This document shows positions 1 to 5,250 of a stretch of DNA of 5,313 bases, in pieces. Position 1 is the stretch's first letter. Every line of letters begins with the position of its first letter. The DNA is from Tissierella_B sp964485455 (lineage in GTDB: Bacteria > Bacillota > Clostridia > Tissierellales > Tissierellaceae): positions 1-5,313 of the forward strand of contig CAZAJU010000123.1 of the NCBI GenBank assembly GCA_964485455.1, written 5' to 3'. The notes under the pieces were generated by a model. It was not told the origin of the DNA, ran no database searches, and saw only the letters and a program-made list of their open reading frames with translations. Both the position numbers and the translations under genes were made by a program.

Positions 1-597
1 GTAGAGGATGGTAATAACCGTATTGCACTAGAATGTGATGGGGAAAGATGGCATAATCAAGATGATTTGGCTAAGGATTTAAAGAGGCAAGCTATTTTAG
101 AAAGATTAGGCTGGAGATTTATTAGAATTAGGGGAAGTGCTTATTATAGGAATCCAGATAAAACTATGGATTGGGTATATTCTGAATTAGAAAGCTATAA
201 TATTAAGCCTGGTTTTTCTGTTGAAGCTAAGGATTTCGAAGAAAGAGCTAATATTGACTCTGAGTTAGTTGATAGAATAAAGGTAAGGGCAATGGAATTG
301 AGGATGCAATGGAATGGAAAAACTGAGGTGGATGATGAAGATATTATAGAGATTTCGGTGGACTATGATGAGGAATCTAGCACTAGGCCTGAACCGTTAA
401 TGTTTAATGAAGACAGCCTAATAGAAATAGGGAATGATGAGGTAGTGGTAAATATAAAAAACTTTAGATCTACAAAATCTAAAGAGACTGAGTACACTAA
501 GAAAACTACTAAAGCATCAAGTGAAAAACAGGAAAGTGATGATATAGGGTCTATAGCTAGACCGATGTTTGATTTTAGGAAGAATAACAAGAGCTAG
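1..597 (+). CDS. C-terminal end of a large helicase-type protein with a DUF559/MTES_1575-like nuclease domain (5' truncated by window)
   Basis: The frame is open from the first base and ends at TAG 595-597, giving 198 residues; the true start lies outside the window. Visible residues 8-50 carry IALECDGERWH, then DLKRQAILERLGWRFIRIRG and an YYRNP end. This is the pattern of the Vsr-like PD-(D/E)xK nuclease domain (DUF559/REase_MTES_1575) that closes large superfamily I helicases of the DUF4011/DUF3320 type. Glu11 and Asp13 of the ECDG motif are the likely metal-binding acids, with His18 nearby. In the family this domain should cut or hold DNA opened by the helicase part, in the cytoplasm. Residues from about 75 onward form a charged, low-complexity tail rich in Glu, Asp, Lys and Ser with no domain I recognise. 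An internal TTG at 67 is not a credible start because it would cut the nuclease motif away. The nuclease-like domain is fairly sure; the helicase part is inferred from family architecture and not seen. Confidence 0.8.
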   Translation, partial: VEDGNNRIALECDGERWHNQDDLAKDLKRQAILERLGWRFIRIRGSAYYRNPDKTMDWVYSELESYNIKPGFSVEAKDFEERANIDSELVDRIKVRAMELRMQWNGKTEVDDEDIIEISVDYDEESSTRPEPLMFNEDSLIEIGNDEVVVNIKNFRSTKSKETEYTKKTTKASSEKQESDDIGSIARPMFDFRKNNKS

Positions 598-834
598 AAT
601 AATAAGAGATAAATACTGTGGGTTACCAGTGTCAGTTGATTAACTTAATCTCATGTTGACAAACAAGGCTTGATTAAGTTGGAGTTAATTTTTAAGGTTT
701 GAATAAATTAAATTATATTATAATAGAAATGTTGAAAATAAGGGATTGTATTAACTATTAAATAATAAATTTAACTTGCTTGTAACTTGCAACTATGGGG
801 TGCCGGTGCCAAGCACTAACATAATAAGTTATTT
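598..834. other. AT-rich non-coding spacer with short repeats
   Basis: No credible gene is seen in these 237 bp. TTGATTAA occurs twice (636-643 and 670-677). AACTTAATC (642-650) and GATTAAGTT (672-680) form a 9-bp inverted repeat with a 21-nt loop; no T-run follows directly, so it is a poor terminator. TAACTTGC occurs twice 11 bp apart (772-779, 783-790). A perfect TATAAT lies at 719-724 without a good -35 box at 16-18 bp. The spacer probably holds the end of the helicase transcript and eroded sequence of the island. Confidence 0.5.
797..816. repeat. GC-rich palindromic element with tandem GGTGCC
   Basis: The 20 bp GGGGTGCCGGTGCCAAGCAC stand out in AT-rich surroundings. GGTGCC is repeated in tandem (799-804, 805-810), and GTGC (806-809) pairs with GCAC (813-816) across a 3-nt loop. 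GTGCC...GGCAC-type short palindromes occur as scattered REP-like elements in Firmicutes, sometimes near IS200-like (Y1) transposases, but no transposase is present here. It sits just left of the truncated peptidase gene, so it may mark an old breakpoint. The structure is visible; its identity is a guess. Confidence 0.35.
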
Positions 835-1020
835 ATGAAGGCTAGATGGGGATCATGCTTAATATATAAAGGTGAAATACTTCTAAACTTCGAGCTAATA
901 AAAGCTCCCAAGTTGTGTATTGACTATGTTGTACTCCATGAGCTTATTCATTTTATCCTTCGAGACCACAATGCCCAATTTTATGATTTTATGACCTCTT
1001 TAATGCCAGATTGGAGATAA
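835..1020 (+). pseudogene. YgjP/DUF45-type metallopeptidase, C-terminal remnant
   Basis: The 61 codons encode the most conserved part of the YgjP-like (DUF45, M48-related) zinc peptidase family. MKARWGSC is at residues 1-8, a strand with ILLNFELIKAP follows, then DYVVLHELIHF with the HExxH motif (His35, Glu36, His39), the third likely zinc ligand His45 in RDHNAQFY, and MPDW near the end. Family members are usually about 160-240 residues, so the N-terminal half is missing. The frame is closed upstream by TAA 817-819, with only HNKLF between it and the ATG. No Shine-Dalgarno site precedes the ATG. The 3' end stops at DWR, where homologues continue with a basic helix, and the same bases run into the next gene fragment in another frame. 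YgjP-like genes often accompany type I restriction loci, which fits the neighbours. Most likely a dead remnant, although all zinc ligands survive. Confidence 0.75.
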
Positions 1021-2074
1021 GAGTAGAAAACTTACACATGAGCAGATCAATGATTTAGAATTTGATAAAGGGGAAAGATATTTTGAAGAGGAAATCGTAG
1101 ATAGATCTTCCTTAAAAGATGTTGATACTGAGCTATTAGCTAAGTATAAAATATCTATCAATACAAAACTATCTGATGCAGAAGTACTTGAAGGAAGGGG
1201 CTTATTAGTTAATGAGAATTTAACCATTGCAGGAGTACTTTTGTTCTCTAAAAACCCATCTAAATTTTATCCTAATGCACGATTAAGATTTTTGAGATAT
1301 GACGGAATTAAGGCACAATTAGGACAAAGATTAAATTTAGTAAAGGATATTAGTATTGATGGCCCTATACCGAATATAATTGAAGAAGCTAGAGTAGTAA
1401 TATCTTCGCAATTAAGGGATTTTCAAACCCTAGATAAGACAGGAGGATTTACTCGTGTACCCGAATATCCTGAATTTGCCTGGCTTGAAGGTATAGTAAA
1501 TGCATTGACTCATAGGGACTATGCCTTAAGAGGAGAACATATAAAAGTGACAATGTATGATGATAGATTAGAAATCCTTAGCCCTGGGAAATTGCCAAAT
1601 ATTGTTGATTTGCGAAATATGAAATATACAAGATATTCTAGGAATCCTATAGTAGCAAGGATACTATCTGAATTAGGATGGGTTAAAGAGTTAAATGAAG
1701 GTGTTAAACGGATTTATGAGGAAATGGAGAATTTCTTCTTGAAGGCTCCAGAGTACTCTGAACCAAATAATAATTCAGTATTGTTAAAATTGGAAAATAA
1801 TTACATTATGAGACAAGTAAGAAATAGTGAACATCTAGAGAACTTGTTTAGCCAAGGGATATGGGATAACTTAAGTGAAGATGAAAGAACTATTATATAT
1901 TTGGTATATAAGGAGGGTAAAATCACCACTAAAAAAGTTAGTGATGCCATTAAGCGAAGTCCAGGCTATACTAGAAATGTCCTGAATAATTTAAGAGAAC
2001 TGGGTGTTTTAGTTTGGAAAGGTAGTTCATTAAATGATCCATCACAATACTATGAGTTAAATGATAGTTTATAG
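1004..2074 (+). pseudogene. AlbA/RecG-like ATP-binding protein (COG2865) lacking its N-terminal AlbA_2 domain
   Basis: The frame is open from 1004 (TAA at 1001-1003) to TAG 2072-2074, about 356 codons. It opens with IGDKSRKLTHEQ, the family's usual (R)VGDKSRKL segment just after the AlbA_2 (Schlafen-like) domain, so roughly the first 150-200 residues of a usual 480-560 are missing. Next come FDKGERYFEEE and GRGLLVNENLTIAGVLLFSK. A GHKL-type ATPase region (HATPase_c_4) follows, with N-box EGIVNALTHRDY (about 1487-1522), RLEILSPGKLP, RNPIVARIL and GWVKELNEGVKRIYEEME. The last 80 codons form a winged helix, LSEDERTIIYLVYKEGKITTKKV, ending near QYYELN. The first NTG starts in frame, such as TTG 1241, lie inside conserved sequence and have no ribosome binding site. 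Intact relatives are thought to bind nucleic acid and ATP, and are common next to restriction and defence genes. The body has no frameshift, so the loss looks recent. The non-coding repeat array begins 4 bp after the stop. Confidence 0.8.
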
Positions 2075-2139
2075 TCAGTGACGAGTAAATATACTATATG
2101 AGGAGTAATATCTAGATATGAGCAGTAATAATTCAATCG

Positions 2140-2173
2140 AAAGCTAGTGGGATAGGTTTAAAGCTAGTGAGAT
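2140..2173. repeat. Two AAAGCTAGTG(G/A)GAT units 20 bp apart
   Basis: AAAGCTAGTGGGAT begins at 2140 and AAAGCTAGTGAGAT at 2160, differing at one base. They keep the 20-bp step of the surrounding decamers and share A-GC-AGT with TGAGCAGTAA if one T is allowed as an insertion. They are best read as diverged units that fill the gap between the decamers at 2119 and 2183, giving an almost continuous run of eight units from 2079 to 2239. Confidence 0.6.
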
Positions 2174-2242
2174 GAATGCTTATGACCAGTAATGACTTTA
2201 TAGATAGTGTGCGGAGTAACTTCTGAATTTGAGGAGTAAAAT

Positions 2243-2300
2243 GTTGTTCTTGAGCAAGCAAAATATGTTGGAAGCTCTTAAAATAGAGGTTTGTTCTTTG
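2243..2300. repeat. Second-order repeat of about 60 bp, copy 1
   Basis: This segment follows a run of decamers (unit at 2230) and precedes the next run (unit at 2301). It aligns with 2353-2409 with many matches and about one 1-base gap: both contain TGTTG, then AGNCT, then AAAAT and AGGTTTG-like bases, and both end just before a decamer. Decamer runs plus this segment therefore form a larger unit of about 110 bp. The alignment was done by eye. Confidence 0.5.
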
Positions 2301-2352
2301 TGGGGAGTAAATGTACAATATGAGGAGTAAATTCTAGATTTGAGGAGTAACA

Positions 2353-2409
2353 AATTATTCTAAAGATATTAAAAGTGTTGTAGGCTTTGAAAATTAAGGT
2401 TTTGTCCAT
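2353..2409. repeat. Second-order repeat of about 60 bp, copy 2
   Basis: Diverged second copy of the segment at 2243-2300. It lies after the decamers at 2301, 2321 and 2341 and before the degenerate decamer at 2410, the same arrangement as copy 1. The array breaks off shortly after this copy, where the substrate-binding protein remnant begins. Confidence 0.5.
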
Positions 2410-2426
2410 TGACGAGAAAATTGTGA

Positions 2427-3074
2427 TTAGGGATAAAATCAGTGGCACTTATTCTTGTTAATAATGACTGGGGTAATAATGTAGCAAGCTTATTCACAGA
2501 AGAATATGAAGCATTAGGTGGAGTAATTACAGATACTCAAACTTACTTACCAGGACAAACCTCAGACTTTACTCCTATGATATCTAATGCTAATGCTAAG
2601 GCTAGTAATCCAGAAGCATACTACCCAATTGCATTCTATCAAGATGCTGCTAGTATTTTAAGACAAGCCGACAGTTTAAACTTTGAAGCTAAGAAAATCT
2701 TACCAAGCTCAGTATTGAGTCAAGCATTAATCGAATTAGGAGGAGAATCTGTAGAAGGTGCTCATTTAATGAATGCATTTAATCCAAATTCAGATAGTCC
2801 AGAGTTTCAAAGAGTATTCGTTGAATATGAAAAGCGTGCCGGAAAACCAGGAGACTTATATGTTATGCTGGCTTATGATACAGTAAAACAAATAGCAACT
2901 GCTGTAGAACAAGCTAATTCAACTGATGGTGAGGCTGTAAGAGATACATTGGCTAATATGAAGGGTTTTGAAGGATTAGCAGAGAAATATGATATGAATG
3001 AAATAGGGGATGCACAAAGAAGTTTATTTCCAATTGTAGTTAGGGATGGAAAGTTCACATCATACGAAAAATAA
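2427..3074 (+). pseudogene. Branched-chain amino-acid type ABC transporter substrate-binding protein, C-terminal remnant
   Basis: The frame opens after TGA 2424-2426 and runs to TAA 3072-3074. The recognisable protein begins KSVALILVNNDWG, which in LivJ/Peripla_BP_6 proteins lies near the middle of a protein of about 380-400 residues, at the start of the second lobe. Then follow EALGGVITDTQTYLPGQTSDFTPMI, NPEAYYPIAFYQDAASILRQA, a VEGAHLMNAFNPNSDSPEFQ segment, LAYDTVKQIATAVEQANSTDGEAVRD and a proper C-terminus, VVRDGKFTSYEK. There is no signal peptide, lipobox or first lobe, so even if translated from GTG 2442 (no ribosome binding site) it could not be exported or bind ligand between two lobes. 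The full protein would deliver amino acids or similar small molecules to a LivHMGF-type permease. The remaining 210 codons show no frameshift, so the truncation looks recent. It probably ends at the terminator at 3127. Confidence 0.8.
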
Positions 3075-3126
3075 TTTAATTATTGATTAAATTTTGTATT
3101 TAGCCTAGCCTAATAGATAATAAAAT

Positions 3127-3160
3127 ACACCTGTATTTCTAAAAAATACAGGTGTTATTT
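3127..3160 (+). terminator. Rho-independent terminator
   Basis: ACACCTGTATTT (3127-3138) pairs perfectly with AAATACAGGTGT (3144-3155) over 12 bp with a 5-nt loop, followed by TTATTTT. An A-rich flank on the left side (AATAAAAT) could let it work on the minus strand too. It lies about 50 bp after the substrate-binding protein stop and separates it from the methyltransferase operon. Confidence 0.85.
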
Positions 3161-3235
3161 TCATTATATTAATATGAATGATAAGTTAAATCTTATTGGA
3201 TTGCATTTTAAGAGTGTTTAAGCAAGTGGGATATT

Positions 3236-4366
3236 ATGGATTACGAAGAAATGAGAAAACTAATGAATAAGCAAAAAGTTAAAATGACAGATTCTGAGAG
3301 ACTCAAGGCATATTATAATGGAGAAGAAGTTGATTATCTACCCTTTAAACTATATGCACCGGATTTAGCTTTTGCAAATATATTTGGATATTCCACAAGT
3401 GGATTTAGCAAAGACATTGATGTCAAATATAATGTTATAAAAAGAATTAAGAATGAATTTGGTTTTTACTCTTTTAATGCAGGTCTTGGGCTTAGAACGT
3501 TAGGAGCAGCACTGGGCTCTAAATTATTCATACCTGATAATGGCATAGATTTTGTTGAAGAACATGTACTTAAGAATTATGATGATTTAGTAAGATTGGA
3601 GGTTGTAGACCCATATAATAATCCTGTTCTAACCCCTATACTAAAAGGTGCTAAGGTAATTAAAGATAGATTTCCGGATATTCCAATAAGTACAAGTGTA
3701 GCAGGTCCTTTTTCAACATCTATATCGATTAGAAGGGTAGAAAGTATTCTTAGAGATACGAAAAAAGATTCGGACAATCTTCATAGATTATTGCAGCTTA
3801 CGGTTGATTGCTCATTAAAATGGGTCGAGGCTTTCTATAATGAATTTGGGGCTGCTGGAACAAATATTACAGATCCGGTTACAAGTATGAACATCTTAAG
3901 CTATGTTCAATTCAAACAACATTCGTATCCATATTTTAAAAGGCTAGCCGATGGTATTACAAGTATTACAGGAGTAACCCCATCAGTTCACATCTGTGGG
4001 AAAACTAGTCCTATATGGAATGATTTAGTAGATATAGGCATTAATCATTTTAGTGTCGATAATTGCGAAGATCTTGGGCATATAAAAAATGAAGTAGGGG
4101 ACAAAATGTTGATTTCAGGGAATGTTCCCCCAGTTGATGTAATGAGAAATGGTTCTATAGATGATGTTATAAAGTTTTGCAAACTATGTATTGAAAAGGG
4201 AGCAGATAGTCCTATGGGATTTATTTTAAGTACTGGTTGTCAAATTCCAATTGGAACTCCAAGAGAAAACATAGATGCATTTATATATGCATCAAGAAAA
4301 TATGGAAGACAGGCAAGAAAAGGACAATATCCACAAGGAATATTGGATGATATAAATACTATTTAG
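3236..4366 (+). CDS. Uroporphyrinogen-decarboxylase-family protein, MtaA/MtbA-like cobamide methyltransferase type
   Basis: The 376 residues match the URO-D fold family at normal length. The N-terminal part has SERLKAYYNGEEVDYLPF (about residues 20-37), as in family members starting (T)xRERxxxxLxGExxDRxPF. The zinc site of methylcobamide methyltransferases is visible: His252-x-Cys254 in VHICGKT and Cys335 in LSTGCQIP, followed by the usual IGTPREN. GNVPPVDVM (295-303) fits the conserved GNxxP loop. True haem-pathway HemE lacks this His/Cys set, so the likely role is moving a methyl group between a corrinoid protein and a thiol or pterin acceptor in the cytoplasm; the substrate is unknown. ATG 3236 is chosen for the AAGTGGGA at 3224-3231, a weak ribosome site; Met17 at 3284 is the alternative and lines up better with shorter family members. 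The gene follows a terminator and is 33 bp ahead of the DUF169 gene, so the two form an operon. Confidence 0.85.
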   Translation: MDYEEMRKLMNKQKVKMTDSERLKAYYNGEEVDYLPFKLYAPDLAFANIFGYSTSGFSKDIDVKYNVIKRIKNEFGFYSFNAGLGLRTLGAALGSKLFIPDNGIDFVEEHVLKNYDDLVRLEVVDPYNNPVLTPILKGAKVIKDRFPDIPISTSVAGPFSTSISIRRVESILRDTKKDSDNLHRLLQLTVDCSLKWVEAFYNEFGAAGTNITDPVTSMNILSYVQFKQHSYPYFKRLADGITSITGVTPSVHICGKTSPIWNDLVDIGINHFSVDNCEDLGHIKNEVGDKMLISGNVPPVDVMRNGSIDDVIKFCKLCIEKGADSPMGFILSTGCQIPIGTPRENIDAFIYASRKYGRQARKGQYPQGILDDINTI

Positions 4367-4382
4367 ACTTAATATAAGTTAC

Positions 4383-4389
4383 GAGGAGA
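4383..4389 (+). promoter_or_regulatory. Strong ribosome binding site for the DUF169 gene
   Basis: GAGGAGA ends 10 bases before ATG 4400 and fixes that start. A TTG at 4393 is out of frame. Confidence 0.8.
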
Positions 4390-4399
4390 ATTTTGTATT

Positions 4400-5248
4400 A
4401 TGAATAATTATAATGAAAAATTAAATTATGAAACTATATCAGAAAAATTAATTGCTTATTTAGATTTAAACATAAAACCTGTAGGCATAACTTTTTTATT
4501 TTCAAAGAAAGAATTTGATGAATTTGATGCTCCTACAAAGGATACTGCAATGGCATATTGTACCATGGTTAGAAATGCAACCTTAAATCAATCCTTTAAA
4601 GCCAAAGCAGTAAACTTTGCTTGCCATTCAGGTGCTAAAGCATTAGGTATCATGGAAATAACCGATGATAATCTTGCTGCAGCTCAGAGACATGCGAAAG
4701 AGGGAGCATATAAGGATATTGATATAAGTAAAAATGTTCATAAAGATATGGTATATTGTGATCATGTAGCTTATGGCGTTGGAATTAAGCCACTAGATAA
4801 ATATACATGTGATCCTGATGTAGTAATAATTGTTACATCTGGGTATGGAATTATGAGAGTAACACAAGGAAGAGCATATCATTTAGGACAGACAAAGAAT
4901 ATAAAAATGACGGGAATGAATGCTATGTGTCAAGAATGTACATCATATCCTTTTATGACAGATGATATAAATGTATCTCCATTTTGTTCCGGTTGTAGAC
5001 ATGTGTGCCAATGGGAAAAGGATAAAATGGGAATTGGTATACCAATAAGTAAATTAAATATTATATTAGATGGTATTATTCAAACTAGCAATCCAATGGA
5101 TCGAAATAGTGATAAAAAGAGGATTGAGGAATATATAACTAAAAAAAGCATAAATGAGCAAGATAAAGTTATATATAACAAAAATTATTACTCTGGAGTT
5201 TATAAATCATATAGCGATAATACTAAATTATTTAAGGAAGATAAATAA
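4400..5248 (+). CDS. DUF169 (COG2043) family protein with cysteine-rich C-terminal half
   Basis: The 282 residues begin with a region typical of DUF169: SEKLIAYLDLNIKPVGITFLF (about 14-34), then MAYCTMVRNA with Cys54 and FACHSGAKALGI with Cys75. DPDVVIIVTSGYGIMRVTQG (138-157) is the usual core. The family has no firmly established biochemical role; members are common in anaerobes and often lie beside corrinoid methyltransferase genes. Nine cysteines are present (54, 75, 120, 137, 177, 180, 196, 199, 203). The last five form CxxC and CxxCxxxC (MCQEC...FCSGCRHVC), suggesting iron-sulfur or other metal binding. There is no signal peptide or membrane segment, so it should be cytoplasmic. The last 45 residues are polar and look like a free tail. 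Downstream position and spacing mark it as co-transcribed with the methyltransferase, where a redox or corrinoid-handling role is plausible but inferred. Confidence 0.85.
   Translation: MNNYNEKLNYETISEKLIAYLDLNIKPVGITFLFSKKEFDEFDAPTKDTAMAYCTMVRNATLNQSFKAKAVNFACHSGAKALGIMEITDDNLAAAQRHAKEGAYKDIDISKNVHKDMVYCDHVAYGVGIKPLDKYTCDPDVVIIVTSGYGIMRVTQGRAYHLGQTKNIKMTGMNAMCQECTSYPFMTDDINVSPFCSGCRHVCQWEKDKMGIGIPISKLNIILDGIIQTSNPMDRNSDKKRIEEYITKKSINEQDKVIYNKNYYSGVYKSYSDNTKLFKEDK
5234..5240 (+). promoter_or_regulatory. Ribosome binding site inside the DUF169 3' end for the next gene
   Basis: AAGGAAG lies 10 bases before TTG 5251 and inside the last codons of the DUF169 gene, supporting translation of a third operon gene. 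Confidence 0.55.
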
Positions 5249-5250
5249 TT

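Larger units (their letters stand above)
2079..2419. repeat. Array of ten TGASSAGTAA-type decamers, mostly 20 bp apart
   Basis: Decamers start at 2079 (TGACGAGTAA), 2099 (TGAGGAGTAA), 2119 (TGAGCAGTAA), 2183 (TGACCAGTAA), 2210 (TGCGGAGTAA), 2230 (TGAGGAGTAA), 2301 (TGGGGAGTAA), 2321 and 2341 (both TGAGGAGTAA) and 2410 (TGACGAGAAA, degenerate). Positions 4-5 are always G or C and all four combinations occur; AGTAA is kept in nine of ten. Five neighbouring pairs are exactly 20 bp apart, about two DNA turns, so those units lie on one face of the helix. Spacers of about 10 bp are AT-rich and often near-palindromic around CTAG or GTAC (TATCTAGATA is perfect). A 20-bp step is not a multiple of three and stops abound, so this is not coding. 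The layout resembles clustered protein-binding sites or iterons, but I do not recognise the family. Position right after the ATP-binding protein suggests a link to it or to its lost locus. Confidence 0.8.
2075..2426. other. 352-bp gene-free stretch filled by degenerate repeats
   Basis: No gene is seen on either strand between the ATP-binding protein and the substrate-binding protein remnant; stop codons are dense in all forward frames. Nearly the whole stretch is built from the repeats listed separately: ten TGASSAGTAA-type decamers, two AAAGCTAGTG units, and two related segments of about 60 bp. A 61-codon open frame on the minus strand crossing the repeats (2133-2318) has no recognisable protein features. 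Confidence 0.75.

Noticed and set aside
656..684. TTGACA (656-661) as a -35 promoter box
   Set aside because: No TATAAT-like hexamer lies 16-18 bp downstream; the only good TATAAT (719-724) is far too distant and has a poor -35 of its own.
2133..2318. Minus-strand open frame across the repeats
   Set aside because: No protein motif, no ribosome binding site, and it is built from repeat DNA.
2079..2350. CRISPR array
   Set aside because: Conserved units are about 10 bp with spacers of about 10 bp, are degenerate, and no cas gene is present.
2518..2527. GGAGTAA inside the substrate-binding protein as another array unit
   Set aside because: It is in coding sequence, lacks the leading TG(A) context and spacing, and a 7-mer match is expected by chance; a similar chance match occurs near 3972.
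3073..3093. AATTTAAT/ATTAAATT hairpin right after the substrate-binding protein stop
   Set aside because: An all-AT stem of 8 bp is too weak for a terminator; the strong hairpin at 3127 serves that role.
3196..3206. Sigma-54 promoter (TTGGATTGCAT) before the methyltransferase gene
   Set aside because: GG and GC are 5 bp apart, not the 10 bp required.
3174..3221. Fifteen-codon leader peptide before the methyltransferase gene
   Set aside because: No ribosome binding site, and no attenuator-like hairpins or codon runs follow it.
3236..4366. HemE, the haem-pathway uroporphyrinogen decarboxylase
   Set aside because: The His252/Cys254/Cys335 zinc set and the DUF169 neighbour fit the methyltransferase branch of the family, and no haem genes are nearby.
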